From: Chromatiales bacterium
GTDB lineage: Bacteria > Pseudomonadota > Gammaproteobacteria > Steroidobacterales > Woeseiaceae
Reading direction: 5' to 3'
NCBI GenBank assembly: GCA_024679535.1
Contig: JAIBDF010000003.1
Location: 27,690 to 91,689 of the forward strand
DNA length: 64,000 bases
Below the pieces are notes generated by a model, which saw only the letters and a program-made list of their open reading frames with translations, made no database searches and had not been told where the DNA came from. The translations under genes and the position numbers were made by a program. Shown one piece after another: positions 29,694 to 41,037 of the stretch (positions within the stretch are counted from its first letter, which is position 1; the number at the start of each line of letters is the position of its first letter).

Positions 29694-30629
29694 ATGAGCG
29701 GCGAACGTAAACCCCTGACCAGTTACCGGGCTCCCCGCTACTGGCCCGTGTGGGCCGGTATGGGTCTCTTGCGCCTTATCTGCCTGCTGCCACATCGCGT
29801 AGCGCTCGCCATCGGTCGTTCGATCGGTCGTCTCGCGCATGCCACCGGTGGATCGCGGCGCGCTGTCGTACGGCGCAATATAGAACTCTGTTTTCCTGAA
29901 CTGACACCCGGCGAACGGGATGCCCTCGCGCTAAAACACTTTACGGCACTCGGGATGATGCTGGTGGAAATGGGCCTCGGGCGCTGGGCACGTACGCAGC
30001 ACCTGCATTCCATTTCGCGGCTTATCGGAGCCGAACATGCTCTGGATGCGCTGGCATCGGGCAAAGGCGTTATTCTCCTTAGCGCCCACTTCACGACGCT
30101 GGAGATTTCCGGCCGAGTAATGGCCGAGGCATTTCCTTTCGACGCAGTGTTTCGGAAGAATCGCAGCGAATTCATGACCGAGCTGCAGCGCAGTGGCCGC
30201 GAGGTGTCAGCCGACACAACCATCGAGAAGCGCGATATCAAGAAGATGGTGCGCAGCCTCCGTAAGAATCGCGCCGTCTGGTATGCCCCCGACCAGAGCT
30301 ACAACCGCAAGGGCTCGGAGATCATCGATTTCTTTGGTGTGCCGTCCATGCACACGACAGCAACATCGACACTCGCCAGACTGGGTAACGCCAGCGTTGT
30401 GCCCTTTTTCCCACGGCGCCTCGAGAACTCGACGTACGAACTAGTCCTGCTGCCCGCGCTTGATAATTTTCCGAGCGAAGATCCGATCGCCGATACGAAA
30501 CGCTACGTTAAGCTCGTCGAAGAACATGTGCGCACTTGCCCGGAGCAGTATTTCTGGATTCATCGCAAGTTCAAGGATCTGCCTGACACGTACCCGGACT
30601 ATTATTCTGACCTCGATGCGTTGAAATAG
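29694..30629 (+). CDS. LpxL/LpxM-type lysophospholipid (lipid A) acyltransferase
   Basis: VILLSAHFTTLEISGR; AVWYAPDQSYNRKGSEIIDFFGVPSMHTTATSTLARLG. Confidence 0.88.
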   Translation: MSGERKPLTSYRAPRYWPVWAGMGLLRLICLLPHRVALAIGRSIGRLAHATGGSRRAVVRRNIELCFPELTPGERDALALKHFTALGMMLVEMGLGRWARTQHLHSISRLIGAEHALDALASGKGVILLSAHFTTLEISGRVMAEAFPFDAVFRKNRSEFMTELQRSGREVSADTTIEKRDIKKMVRSLRKNRAVWYAPDQSYNRKGSEIIDFFGVPSMHTTATSTLARLGNASVVPFFPRRLENSTYELVLLPALDNFPSEDPIADTKRYVKLVEEHVRTCPEQYFWIHRKFKDLPDTYPDYYSDLDALK

Positions 30630-31333
30630 CCTTCGAGCAATTGCTCCCAGTTGGCGGCGCGAAAGTGCAGCCTGGGGTCCAGCCCAATTATTTTGTATAA
30701 GGAGCGATGCAGGCGACTCAGCGTCTTCTGCTGCCAAGGGCCCGGGGGTCTCAGCTCACCCTTGTCAAAGTCGAGCATCCAGACCAGGCCGTCCGTATCG
30801 ATCTGCACGTTATAGGCATTCATGTCCGCGTGGTAGACACCCTTCACATGGAACGCATGGATCGCCGCACCAACAGACTGCCAGAAGGCTTCATCCGGAT
30901 CGTTCTGCGCAATGTACTGCGACAAGGGCACAATGCCCGGCACCCGCACAGTCATGATGTCAGCCGTGTAAAACGTGCCACGCTGCACGTAGCGAGCAGC
31001 CACAGGTCGCGGGACGCGCATGTTATTGGACGCGAGTTTGTCCAACAGGCGCCACTCGAGAAAGGGCCGCGTCTTATCTTCGCCCGAAAAAATGTACGTG
31101 TCCCTGACAAGCTTTCCGAGCAGGCCGCCGCGCATGTAATGGCGCAGCACGAACTGTCTCGGGACATTGCCCACAAACATCGTACTGCCACGCCCGCCCG
31201 ATCCCAGCGAACCAGCCAGCGCCTCGGCGTGCAACCAGCCCTTCGGGGTGAACCGCTCGTCCGAAATCTGGTTGATAATGGCCTTATCGTATAGGATGGC
31301 GCCGTTTCTGGTCTTCTCGACGGTTTCGGTCAA
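30602..31333 (-). CDS. kdkA: 3-deoxy-D-manno-octulosonic acid kinase (KdkA)-like
   Basis: FVLRHYMRGGLLGKLVRDTYIF...GVYHADMNAYNVQIDTDGLVWMLDFDKGELR. Confidence 0.85.
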   Translation of the reverse strand: MTETVEKTRNGAILYDKAIINQISDERFTPKGWLHAEALAGSLGSGGRGSTMFVGNVPRQFVLRHYMRGGLLGKLVRDTYIFSGEDKTRPFLEWRLLDKLASNNMRVPRPVAARYVQRGTFYTADIMTVRVPGIVPLSQYIAQNDPDEAFWQSVGAAIHAFHVKGVYHADMNAYNVQIDTDGLVWMLDFDKGELRPPGPWQQKTLSRLHRSLYKIIGLDPRLHFRAANWEQLLEGYFNASRSE

Positions 31334-31362
31334 CGGACCTTTTCCCCAATGCTCATGGTGAC

Positions 31363-32433
31363 GTGATATTGCCTGATTTACTCCTGCAATCGAAGCCTCA
31401 ACACATTTGCGTCATGCGGCTTTCCGCCATCGGTGATACCTGTCATGCGCTCGCCGTTATCCGGCGCCTGCAGGATAACTGGCCAGAAGTGGGCATTACC
31501 TGGATTATCGGGAAGACCGAATCCGCCCTGATGTCAGGCATTCCGGACATCGATTTTGTTGTCTTCGACAAGGCACGCGGCAGAACTGCATACCGGGACG
31601 TGCACACAGCGCTCGCCGGCAAGCACTTCGATATTGCACTTTGCATGCACGCCTCATTACGCGCCAATCTTCTGATCCGTTCGTTGCCCGCGCGCCTGCG
31701 ACTGGGTTTCGACAAGGCGCGCGCAAAGGACTTTCAGTGGCTGTTCACAAATCGACGCATCGATGCGGCTTCGGGAGTACATGCCCTGGAAGCCATGATG
31801 GCGTTCGCTACAGCGATCGGTGCCGCGCCACGTGACCTGCGTTGGGATATTCCGCTGGCGCAGGCCGATCGGGACTTTGCCGCGGGCATCGCGGCGCACG
31901 ACAAGCCGCTGGTCGTAATCAGTCCATGCAGCAGCCAGCGGGCACGGAATTTTCGCAACTGGAGTGTCGACAACTACGCCGCAGTGATCAGGCATCTCGA
32001 AGCACAACAGGGTGCCCGGGTCGTTCTGACGGGCGGCCCGTCGCCTCTGGAAAAGGAATATGGGGCCGAACTCGCGGCAAGAAGTAAGGCACTGGACCTA
32101 GTCGGACAATCGACGCTTAAGCAGCTCGCCGCCCTGATCGCCCGCGCCGACCTCGTTATTTGCCCCGACTCGGGGCCCGCTCACATGGCGACAGCGTTCG
32201 GAACCGCGGTCGTTGGGCTCTATGCAACCTCAAATCCCGCACGTACCGGGCCGTATATGTCGCAAAAGTTCACGATAAACCGCTATCCTGACGCGATTCG
32301 TCGTTATCTAGGTAAAAATGAAGCAGAAGTTCGCTGGGGTCAGCGGGTGCGCAGCCCCGATGCAATGAGCCTGATTGAGGTCGCCGATGTCGTGGAAAAA
32401 ATTGACCTTTTCTTCGATGATCGAGACTTTTAG
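31363..32433 (+). CDS. Glycosyltransferase family 9 (heptosyltransferase-like)
   Basis: HICVMRLSAIGDTCHALAVIRRLQDNWPEVGITWIIGK; CPDSGPAHMATAFGTAVVGLY. Confidence 0.88.
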   Translation: MILPDLLLQSKPQHICVMRLSAIGDTCHALAVIRRLQDNWPEVGITWIIGKTESALMSGIPDIDFVVFDKARGRTAYRDVHTALAGKHFDIALCMHASLRANLLIRSLPARLRLGFDKARAKDFQWLFTNRRIDAASGVHALEAMMAFATAIGAAPRDLRWDIPLAQADRDFAAGIAAHDKPLVVISPCSSQRARNFRNWSVDNYAAVIRHLEAQQGARVVLTGGPSPLEKEYGAELAARSKALDLVGQSTLKQLAALIARADLVICPDSGPAHMATAFGTAVVGLYATSNPARTGPYMSQKFTINRYPDAIRRYLGKNEAEVRWGQRVRSPDAMSLIEVADVVEKIDLFFDDRDF

Positions 32434-33440
32434 CCGCTTGCAGTCAGTATTTTATCGAAAATATGGTCGGGCAACAGGTCCCTGAGACATTTCAGATGAC
32501 CCAGCGGACACTCCCGCTCGAAGCACGGGCTGCACTCCAGACCTTTTGCGTGAATATCGCGGCTTTTTGTAAGTGGTGGCGTAAATTTCGGCGAAGATGA
32601 TCCATATATGCCGTGTACGTGGATACCAACCGCGGCGGCAATGTGCATGAGCCCGGAGTCGTTTGATACCGCCTGCTCGCAGACCGCCAGCAAATCAATG
32701 ACGTCTGCCAGCGAGGTTTTGCCGCAGAGATTCAGGGCGCGGCTTGCAGCTGCGATTGCCTCGCCGGCTGCCGCGTCTTTTGCCGAACCCAGGACCCAGA
32801 CCGCGTAGCCCGAGTCGTCAAGCATCTTTGCCAGTTCCGCAAAATACGCATGCGGCCAACATTTCGCGGGCCCGTACTCGGCACCCGGCATCATGGCCAC
32901 GATCGGCCGCTCGGCGGTTATGCCGAGTGCCTGCATAACTCGAACCTGGTTATCCGACGACACGCGTAACGAAGGATTGGGCAACTCGTCCGGGAGCGAC
33001 TCGCCAATGTCCAGCCCCAGCGCGACAAAGCGCTTCACGGTCTGGTCGAGTACCTTGCGATCGAACCGCCGTACGTCATTGACCAGCAGGTAGCGCGACT
33101 CGCCGCGATAGCCGGTGCGCTCGGGAATTCGGGCAAACCATGGGATCAAGGCTGACTTGAATGAGCGAGGCAGGACAATGGCACGTTCGTAGCCTGTGTC
33201 GCGCAAGGTCGATGCGATGCGCCGTCGCTTGCGCAGCCCGATCTCGCCGTGTGCGGTTTCCGCGGCAATTCCGTTTCGAATCTCGGGCATACGCGCGACG
33301 ATCGGCAACGACCAGCCGGGCGCGAGCACGTCGAACGCGCGTTCCGGTTCACGTTGAGTAAGGACCCTGAACAGCGACTGGGCCATGACCATGTCGCCAA
33401 CCCAGGACGGTCCGACGATCAGTGTTGCTGCGGTCCGCAA
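32430..33440 (-). CDS. waaF: ADP-heptose:LPS heptosyltransferase II
   Basis: [74 protein letters not shown]; start codon uncertain (TTG at 33440 or upstream). Confidence 0.88.
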   Translation of the reverse strand: MRTAATLIVGPSWVGDMVMAQSLFRVLTQREPERAFDVLAPGWSLPIVARMPEIRNGIAAETAHGEIGLRKRRRIASTLRDTGYERAIVLPRSFKSALIPWFARIPERTGYRGESRYLLVNDVRRFDRKVLDQTVKRFVALGLDIGESLPDELPNPSLRVSSDNQVRVMQALGITAERPIVAMMPGAEYGPAKCWPHAYFAELAKMLDDSGYAVWVLGSAKDAAAGEAIAAASRALNLCGKTSLADVIDLLAVCEQAVSNDSGLMHIAAAVGIHVHGIYGSSSPKFTPPLTKSRDIHAKGLECSPCFERECPLGHLKCLRDLLPDHIFDKILTASG

Positions 33441-34375
33441 AGCTGGTCCAGGTAGTTCTTCACACCCTCTTCCACGGGCCTGAATGCAACATCGCAACCT
33501 GCCTTACGCAGCACTGACAGGTCAGCCTGCGTAAAACTCTGGTAAGCGCCCTTGAGGTGATCGGGGAACGGGATATAGCGAATTTTGCCCTTGCCGTGCC
33601 ACTTGATCACGGCATTGGCTACATCGTTGAAACTCTGCGCGGCGCCGGACCCGGTGTTGTAGACACCGGAGACGCCCGGATTGTCGAGGAACCACAGGTT
33701 GACGTTGCATACGTCGTCTACAAAGACGAAATCGCGCAACTGTTCGCCGTTACCGTAGCCTTCCGTGCCTTCGAAAAGGCGCGCTTCGCCATCGGTGAGA
33801 ACCTGATTATTGAAGTGAAAAGCAACGCTTGCCATCGAGCCCTTGTGCTGCTCACGCGGCCCGTAGACATTGAAATAGCGCAGACCCACAACCTGGCTCT
33901 CGGGGTTCGCAGCCATGCGTCGCACATAACGATCGAACTGCAGTTTCGAGTATCCGTAGACATTCAGCGGATTTTCAAACAGAGGGTCTTCAACAAACTC
34001 CTTCGAGCCGCCATAGACAGCTGCCGATGATGCATAAATGTACGGCGTCTTGTGTTCCAGGCAATGATGCAAGAGGGTCTGCGAGTACCCGTAATTATTC
34101 TTCATCATGTAACGGCCATCCCATTCGGTCGTCGCAGAGCAGGCACCCTGATGAAAGATCACCTTGATGTTGCTCGCAAACGCCGTATCGGCCGCCAGTC
34201 GCTCGATGAAGTCATCCTTATCGAGATAGTCGGCAATTCCCAGGTTGGCGATGTTGACGACCTTGTGACCATCTTCCAGATCATCGACCACGACGACATC
34301 ATCGTGCCCGCGATCGATCAGCGCACGTACAAGGTTACTCCCAATAAACCCGGCGCCACCGGTAACGATCATCAT
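33419..34375 (-). CDS. hldD: ADP-L-glycero-D-manno-heptose 6-epimerase
   Basis: [19 protein letters not shown]-like start; [25 protein letters not shown]. Confidence 0.93.
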   Translation of the reverse strand: MMIVTGGAGFIGSNLVRALIDRGHDDVVVVDDLEDGHKVVNIANLGIADYLDKDDFIERLAADTAFASNIKVIFHQGACSATTEWDGRYMMKNNYGYSQTLLHHCLEHKTPYIYASSAAVYGGSKEFVEDPLFENPLNVYGYSKLQFDRYVRRMAANPESQVVGLRYFNVYGPREQHKGSMASVAFHFNNQVLTDGEARLFEGTEGYGNGEQLRDFVFVDDVCNVNLWFLDNPGVSGVYNTGSGAAQSFNDVANAVIKWHGKGKIRYIPFPDHLKGAYQSFTQADLSVLRKAGCDVAFRPVEEGVKNYLDQLCGPQQH

Positions 34376-34379
34376 GACA

Positions 34380-34598
34380 TTAGTCTGTGACTTCCAGCAT
34401 GTAGTATTGCGCGCCGCAGTAAGGGCACTTCGCCTCGCCCGTTTCCTCGACCGGGATATAGACCTTGGGGTGCGAATTCCAAAGGTACATGCCGGGCATG
34501 GGACAGCTCAGCGGCAGATCCCGGGGGCGGACGCCGTACTTGTTTTGGGCGTTAGCTGGTACTAGGTTCTGGTCAACGGTTCCTGCTCTGGGTGCCAC
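34380..34598 (-). CDS. Zinc-finger domain protein (zf-CHCC type)
   Basis: 72 aa; [36 protein letters not shown]. Confidence 0.8.
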   Translation of the reverse strand: MAPRAGTVDQNLVPANAQNKYGVRPRDLPLSCPMPGMYLWNSHPKVYIPVEETGEAKCPYCGAQYYMLEVTD

Positions 34599-34642
34599 GC
34601 GCTTCCTCGTCCGGTACGGATTGCTGGCCTCGAATTATAAGC

Positions 34643-37477
34643 TCAACCCAGCCAGTCGTCCCATGTTTTGGCGACAAACGTCCGCATTTCGCGGAACTCG
34701 GCGGCCGGAACCAGCGGTGCTTGATCGTCCAGAGCAAGGTGATGCTGGCGCAAACGATAGGCCCGATAGGCATCCTGCAACGCATCGCCGATAGCCTGGT
34801 CGAGGCAACCTTCGGCCGTCAGGGCGTCAAGTTGACGAATGTTATCCGAGTAGAAAATCACGTCAGGCTTCTTTTGCGCCTGATCGAGCACAAGATACTG
34901 CACCAGGAACTCAATATCCCCGATGCCGCCGCGACCCTGTTTTAGATCGAACAGCTCACCGTTGCTACGATCGAGCTCCTTGCGCATGCGCTGCCGCATC
35001 GAGATCACATCAGCTGCGAGGGTATCGCGGCGTACACGCCCGATCAGCGTTTCGCGACGAATGCGTTCGAACTCATCGGCCACTGCCGCGCTGCCGGCGA
35101 CGGCGCGCGCCCGCAGCAGCGCCTGGTGTTCCCAGGTCCATGCGTTGTCCTCCTGGTAGCGCTCGAAGGCATCGGTGCTGGTGACGAGCAAGCCCCGGCG
35201 CCCGTCCGGTCGCAGACGCGTATCAACCTCATAAAGCTGACCCGAACCGGTTTGCGTGGTCAGGAAATGTACCAGTCGGCGTACCAGGCGACTGAAGAAG
35301 AGGCCATTGTCGAGTGGCTTGTCACCATCGGTCGTCTGTTTCGCGCCGCAGGAATTGTGCAGGAACACAATATCGAGATCGGAGCCATAGGAGAGCTCGA
35401 GTCCGCCCAGTTTGCCGTACGCGATGATGCCAAAGCCGGCCTCCTGGTCTACGTCGTTAATGCGGTACTTCGGTGCGCCATGTCGATCTACCAGATCGCG
35501 CCACGCAACCCGCAGCGCCTCCTCCAGTACAGCCTCGGCCAGCCAGGTCAAGCCGTCGCTGACCTTCATGATCGGCAGCTGCCCGTTGAAATCGGCAACG
35601 GCGATGCGGAACATCGTCGCCCGCTGGAACTGGCCAATTACCTGCATACAGGCTTCGCTGTCATTCTCTACCGCAAGCCGCTTGCCTAGCTCTGCGGAAA
35701 AATCCGCGCGCGTCACGGCACCGGTGTACAGGCGTGGATCGAGGAGTTCGTCCAACAGCGCCGGGAAGCGCGCAATCTGGTCTGCAATATAATGACTGCG
35801 CGCGCACAGGTCGACGAGACGCGCCAGCGCGCCGTGATTTTCATTCAGTAGCGCCAGGTAAGCACTGCGCCGCAGGATCTTCTCGACCACTGACAGGCTG
35901 CGACGCACCGCCCGCAGCGGCCACTCGCTTTTAGCTACCTCGGCCACAAGCAGTGGAATGAATCGTTGCAGGCGCTCCCGTGACGTGGCGTCGATCTGGC
36001 GCGTAGTGGTGTCGTTCGCAAAACCGACCAGAGCGTCTGCGACCCGGGCGGCGTTACTCACACCACTTTGCTCAAGGAGTGTGATCCAGGTGGCCTCGTC
36101 GGCTGCTGATTCCCAGGCCCGTGCCACATGTTCCCGCAGCGGCGTAGCAACCGCTTTTTCACGAAACGCCACCTGTTCGAATTGCGACGAGATATGGCTG
36201 CGATGCATCTCGATCGCTGCGGTCAGTGCGGCCCAGTCCGGATAGCCCATCGCCAGGCACAAACGTGCGCGATCAACATCGTCTGCAGGCAGCTCATGCG
36301 TCTGTCGATCGCGGATGGCCTGAATGAAATTTTCGAGGCGCCGCATGAAGCGATAAGCATCCCGCAGTCTGGCAGCCCCTTCCTCACTCAGGCCGCGGCT
36401 ACTGATCAGCCTCGGCAGAACTGTCTGCAGCTCCCGGGACTGTAAGTCCGGTTCACTGCCGCCCCGTACCAGCTGCAACGACTGCACGACAAATTCGGCC
36501 TCGCGAATCCCACCTGGCCCGAGTTTGACGTTGTCCTGGAGGTCACGCCGTTTCACTTCGGCCGAGATCATTGCATGCATTTCGCGCAGTGATTCAAACA
36601 CGCCGAAATCAATGTAGCGCCGGTACGCGAACGGCTGGATAAGGTTGCGGTACAGGTCTTCGACCACATCGTGCCCGGGGTCGGGTCCGACGACGCGCGC
36701 TTTTACGTAAGCGTAGCGCTCCCAGTCGCGACCATGTTGGAGGAGATAGGATTCGAGCGCGCCAAAACTCACGACGGGAGGGCCGCTCTCGCCAAAGGGT
36801 CGCAGGCGTGTGTCGATACGGAATACGAAACCGTCAACGGTGGTCTCATCCAGTAACGCGATGATCTTGCGCGACAGGCGGCCAAAGTACTCCTGCGCGC
36901 TAACCTGCTTCAGCCCATCAGTTTCGCCAGCCTCGGGAAATAGAAAGATAAGGTCGATGTCCGATGACAAATTGAGTTCGCGACCACCCAACTTGCCCAT
37001 GCCAAGTATGACCAGCGGTACCTTACCCCCGGCGGCGTCGCGAACAACCCCGTAGCGTGGCGCCAGGACCTTTTCGGCATATTGGCACGCAGCATCCAGT
37101 AGCCGGTCAGCGAGGCGCGAAAGCGACAGCAGTGTCTCGTCAAGGCTGGCCAGCCCGAACACTTCCCGCCAGATTACGTGCAGCATATAGCGGTTGCGGT
37201 ACTGACGAAGTTGCGCCTGGACTTCCGCAAGGTCGGCATCGCTCGCCGCAATGTCACTGACGAAGGCGTCGAGTTGCTGCGCGTCAGGGGCGTGATGGAG
37301 AACCGGGAGATTGCCAAGAAGCCACCCCTTCTCACGAATAGCGACTGCGCCTGCGAATTCGCTGCACGCTGCGAGCCTGACAAGGTCGTCGACCGGCCCG
37401 CCCTCGCCAAAGCGTTCGAACCAGCGCTCGGTCGGTTCGCGAAGTACGGCTGGCAATGTGTCGAGACTCACGCCCAT
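34643..37477 (-). CDS. glnE: Glutamine synthetase adenylyltransferase GlnE
   Basis: Duplicated nucleotidyltransferase domains: GMGKLGGRELNLSSDIDLIFLFPE and AYGKLGGLELSYGSDLDIVFLH. Confidence 0.95.
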   Translation of the reverse strand: MGVSLDTLPAVLREPTERWFERFGEGGPVDDLVRLAACSEFAGAVAIREKGWLLGNLPVLHHAPDAQQLDAFVSDIAASDADLAEVQAQLRQYRNRYMLHVIWREVFGLASLDETLLSLSRLADRLLDAACQYAEKVLAPRYGVVRDAAGGKVPLVILGMGKLGGRELNLSSDIDLIFLFPEAGETDGLKQVSAQEYFGRLSRKIIALLDETTVDGFVFRIDTRLRPFGESGPPVVSFGALESYLLQHGRDWERYAYVKARVVGPDPGHDVVEDLYRNLIQPFAYRRYIDFGVFESLREMHAMISAEVKRRDLQDNVKLGPGGIREAEFVVQSLQLVRGGSEPDLQSRELQTVLPRLISSRGLSEEGAARLRDAYRFMRRLENFIQAIRDRQTHELPADDVDRARLCLAMGYPDWAALTAAIEMHRSHISSQFEQVAFREKAVATPLREHVARAWESAADEATWITLLEQSGVSNAARVADALVGFANDTTTRQIDATSRERLQRFIPLLVAEVAKSEWPLRAVRRSLSVVEKILRRSAYLALLNENHGALARLVDLCARSHYIADQIARFPALLDELLDPRLYTGAVTRADFSAELGKRLAVENDSEACMQVIGQFQRATMFRIAVADFNGQLPIMKVSDGLTWLAEAVLEEALRVAWRDLVDRHGAPKYRINDVDQEAGFGIIAYGKLGGLELSYGSDLDIVFLHNSCGAKQTTDGDKPLDNGLFFSRLVRRLVHFLTTQTGSGQLYEVDTRLRPDGRRGLLVTSTDAFERYQEDNAWTWEHQALLRARAVAGSAAVADEFERIRRETLIGRVRRDTLAADVISMRQRMRKELDRSNGELFDLKQGRGGIGDIEFLVQYLVLDQAQKKPDVIFYSDNIRQLDALTAEGCLDQAIGDALQDAYRAYRLRQHHLALDDQAPLVPAAEFREMRTFVAKTWDDWLG

Positions 37478-37515
37478 GGCGTGCAGTCTAACGAAGTTTT
37501 GGGGTGTTCCGGGTA

Positions 37516-39732
37516 CTACTGCGCCAGAGCCCTGCAATGGTCGGTGAGTTCCGCGAGCACAGAATCAATCGGGACCGGCTTGCCAAAAAAGTGGCCCTGC
37601 GCGTAATCGACGCCCAAAGAGACGAGCAAGTCACACGCCTGCTGGGTCTCGACGTATTCCGCGACAGTCTTCAGCTCCATCACCTTCGCGACCTTGGCGA
37701 TTGCAGCAACCATGGATTCCGAAATTCGGTTCCCTGTGATATCGCGAATAAATCCCCCGTCGATCTTGAGAGTGTCGACATTAAAGCTCTTCAGGTAGGC
37801 GAAGGAGCTCAGTCCGGCGCCGAAATCGTCGAGCGAAATCCTGCATCCCTGAATGCGCAGACGATCAATAAACGCCTGAGCCTTCTCCAGGTTGGAGACG
37901 GCTGCGGACTCTGTAATCTCAAAGCACAGCGCCGACGCAGGTACATTGCGGTGTTCGAGTTCACTCTCGATAAACTCGAGAATCTCGTCGTCACCCAGCG
38001 ACTGGCCGGACAGGTTGATCGAGAAGGTAATGTTCTTATCGGAAACAAACTCCCTTGCTTCGGAAAGCCTGCCGATGGCCGTTGATACCACCCATCGATC
38101 GATATGCGGCATCATGCGATAACGTTCCGCCGCAGAAAACAATGCATTTGTCGAGATCGGATTGCCCTCGGAGTCCGCCATCCGCAGCAGCACTTCAAAC
38201 TGAATGCCGTCGCTGCCGTCGGTGAGACTGACGATCGGCTGGGCGAGCAGCTCAAACGCATCGCCATCAAGCGCCTGCTGGATCTCGGCCACCAGCTGCA
38301 TATCATCGTAACGCCGAACGACACTCTGATTACATTCATCGTAGATTTCGATACGGTCGCGGCCGTGCTCTTTCGCTGACTCACAAGCCATTCGCGCAGT
38401 GGTCAGAGAGCTGCCATCATCTCCGCTGGCACGACTGAACTCCGCAATGCCAATACTCATCGTAATCTGCAACGACTTGTCACCCTCGAGATAACGCAGC
38501 GCATGGCCTTTCTCACGAATGACTTGCGCTAACTCGAGTGCGGTGTCTGTATTGGCATGGGTTAGCAGCATGCAAAAATCGTCACCGGTCAAGCGCGACA
38601 GTACGCCGCTTTTTGGCAGCTCCTCTTCGAGGAGTCTCGAAAAACGCATGATGACATCGTCACCTGCCTGACGACTGAAGGTATCGTTCACAAGCGACAG
38701 ATTGTCGAGGTCAAAATAGATCAACTGATGGACGTCGTCGTCTGACTCCAGTGCCTTCCAGGACTCACGCAGCTGGTCTTCGAACCCGGCGCGATTCATG
38801 AAGCCCGTCATGGCGTCGAAAGATCGCTCGATAACGTACTCGACCTTGCGCACGATATGCGTCATGAAACGACGGTCTGTTTTTGAGAAGTTCTTGTTCT
38901 CGACCCGGCCGAGCTGCGCGAGAACACCTTCGACATTTCCCTGGTTATCGAGCAGCGGGGTTAGCAGTGCCTGGTAGCCGTGTGCCGCCACATCTTCCGA
39001 ACCTTCGATCGCTGGAATCTGGAATACGACAGGATTGCGCTGACCATCGAGCATGGGCAACAACTGTTCAACCAGGTAGCGATCGAGAACCTTGCGGTTG
39101 ACGCCTTTCCAACTGGAGTGCGTGGCGCTTATACGTATCCGTTTCGACGGTATCAGCAACACGCTGTAGTGGATGCCGAGGTAGCGGCCGCTTTGTCCGA
39201 CGAGCTGCGCAAGACTCGAGTGCCGCGTCTTGGCACCGTGAATTTTTTCATCAACCGCGTAGACCAGCTCAAGCTCCTTCGCGATCTCAGCAACGCGGTC
39301 GTTCGCATCCCTGAGCTTGCGCTCGATATAGAAGCCCTCACCGATGACAGCAAGCGCCGGCTCGAGGATGTTCTTCAGGAGGCTGGGATTGAACCACGAT
39401 GCCTTACCTGCATTCCTGGAAAACAGTGCAACGAGTATTCCAAGCCGTTGGTTCTCTGCGCCAAACACAGGCAAAGCGATTGCCGTCCGGCCCGAACTCA
39501 GTGTCCTGCGCAGGATACCGTCACCCTCGGCCAGGTCTGTAATGACTTCCGCAGGAAGATCCCTGACAAAATTGTCGATCTCGTAATCGTCGGCTCCGTC
39601 GCTGCTCCAGACACATTCACGCCTGGTGTCGTAAAAGCAAAAACACTGCGCGCGCGGGGCGAGCGAATACAACAGGCCTTCGGCCTTGCCGATATTCTTC
39701 TTCGCTGTCAGGTCATGCAGGTCTGCCGTCAT
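37516..39732 (-). CDS. Diguanylate cyclase/phosphodiesterase with GAF-like N-terminus
   Basis: Degenerate GGDEF (RLTGDDFCMLL); EAL-family sequence FEVLLRMAD in place of EALLR; DDFGAGLSSFAYLKSFNVDTLKIDGGFIRDI. Confidence 0.88.
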   Translation of the reverse strand: MTADLHDLTAKKNIGKAEGLLYSLAPRAQCFCFYDTRRECVWSSDGADDYEIDNFVRDLPAEVITDLAEGDGILRRTLSSGRTAIALPVFGAENQRLGILVALFSRNAGKASWFNPSLLKNILEPALAVIGEGFYIERKLRDANDRVAEIAKELELVYAVDEKIHGAKTRHSSLAQLVGQSGRYLGIHYSVLLIPSKRIRISATHSSWKGVNRKVLDRYLVEQLLPMLDGQRNPVVFQIPAIEGSEDVAAHGYQALLTPLLDNQGNVEGVLAQLGRVENKNFSKTDRRFMTHIVRKVEYVIERSFDAMTGFMNRAGFEDQLRESWKALESDDDVHQLIYFDLDNLSLVNDTFSRQAGDDVIMRFSRLLEEELPKSGVLSRLTGDDFCMLLTHANTDTALELAQVIREKGHALRYLEGDKSLQITMSIGIAEFSRASGDDGSSLTTARMACESAKEHGRDRIEIYDECNQSVVRRYDDMQLVAEIQQALDGDAFELLAQPIVSLTDGSDGIQFEVLLRMADSEGNPISTNALFSAAERYRMMPHIDRWVVSTAIGRLSEAREFVSDKNITFSINLSGQSLGDDEILEFIESELEHRNVPASALCFEITESAAVSNLEKAQAFIDRLRIQGCRISLDDFGAGLSSFAYLKSFNVDTLKIDGGFIRDITGNRISESMVAAIAKVAKVMELKTVAEYVETQQACDLLVSLGVDYAQGHFFGKPVPIDSVLAELTDHCRALAQ

Positions 39733-39878
39733 CCCGGCTCCGTGCGAAGCGCGCAAAAGTAGAAGCCCACGATGCCAGCCAGAAGCCTGTCCGGCTGTGA
39801 CGCAAGTCTCAGCAGAGCCGATTTCCCGTTTTTTTTCAGCTAATTACGGGTTTTTGACCAATTGGACACTTCGCGCCG

Positions 39879-40832
39879 CTACAGTGCGAGGAGCCAGTCA
39901 TCGTCTGAGCCTTCGTTCACACCCTCGAATAAGGGCGTACTCAGGTAGCGCTCGCCGGTATCGGGCAGCATCGCGAGGATCACCGTACCTTCCGCTGCCT
40001 CGTCTGCGATATCCAGCGCCGTCGCGAGCGTCGCTCCCGCAGAGATACCGGTGAAGATTCCTTCCTTCGCGGCCAGTTCACGTGACACCGCGATCGCACG
40101 GTCATCGGATATCGAACGCAGCTCATCAAAGATCTCCCGGTTGAGGACTTTTGGTATGAAATCGGGCGTCCAGCCCTGGATTTTGTGGGGAGCCCAATCT
40201 GAGCCGGCAAGCAGGGCTGCAGCAGCCGGCTCGGTCGCGACGACCTTGAGATCGGGTCGCGCCGCTTTGAGTATTTCGCCTGCGCCGGTCATGGTGCCGC
40301 CCGTGCCGTAACCGGTGACCCAGTAGTCGAGACGCTTACCTGCAAAATCGGTCAGGATCTCAGGGCCCGTTGTGTTGCGGTGAAATGCCGGGTTCGCCGG
40401 ATTCTCGAATTGGCGTGCGAGGAACCAGTCGTACTGATCGGCAAGTTCCTGCGCCTTCTTGACCATGCCGGTGCCGCGCTCGGCGGCCGGCGTTAGGACG
40501 ACCTTCGCGCCGAGGCCACGCATCACCTGGCGCCGCTCGACCGAAAACGAATCGGCCATGACCGCGACAAAAGGATAACCCTTTGCCGCACAAACCATGG
40601 CCAGTGCGATGCCTGTATTTCCCGAGGTCGCCTCGATAACCGTTTGCCCTGGTTGCAGGATGCCCTTGTGCTCGGCATCGGTGATGATCGCGAATGCGAG
40701 TCGGTCCTTGACCGAGGACATTGGGTTAAAGGACTCGACTTTGACGTACAAATCAACATGATCGGGACCCATGCGATTTAGTCGAACCACAGGCGTGTTT
40801 CCTATCGTTTCCAGAATATTGTTATAGATCAT
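39879..40832 (-). CDS. cysM: Cysteine synthase B-like
   Basis: ILETIGNTPVVRLNRMGP; NPMSSVKDRLAFAII; EATSGNTGIALAMVCAAKGY. Confidence 0.92.
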   Translation of the reverse strand: MIYNNILETIGNTPVVRLNRMGPDHVDLYVKVESFNPMSSVKDRLAFAIITDAEHKGILQPGQTVIEATSGNTGIALAMVCAAKGYPFVAVMADSFSVERRQVMRGLGAKVVLTPAAERGTGMVKKAQELADQYDWFLARQFENPANPAFHRNTTGPEILTDFAGKRLDYWVTGYGTGGTMTGAGEILKAARPDLKVVATEPAAAALLAGSDWAPHKIQGWTPDFIPKVLNREIFDELRSISDDRAIAVSRELAAKEGIFTGISAGATLATALDIADEAAEGTVILAMLPDTGERYLSTPLFEGVNEGSDDDWLLAL

Positions 40833-41037
40833 TGCTTTGTCCTTGTTATTTCCGGCTACCTGCTGTGTTTACCACAAAACCGGCACGCATGCCTTGGTGC
40901 CGGTTAAACGTTAATAGCCTATTGTTATAAGAATCTGCTATACGTTGCGACCATGCCACGATCGTGAATGAAACTGAACAGTCGCGGTACGGTCCTACTA
41001 CTATTCACAGTGCATTCAGTGCCACAACCACAGACCG

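Noticed and set aside
29694-34375. LPS-core gene block as a novel cluster
   Set aside because: LpxL-like, KdkA-like, GT9, WaaF and HldD are all expected LPS inner-core functions; unusual strand switching only.
40833-41037. cysM-cysB divergent intergenic region as a novel regulatory system
   Set aside because: A LysR regulator divergent from a biosynthetic target gene is the ordinary arrangement.
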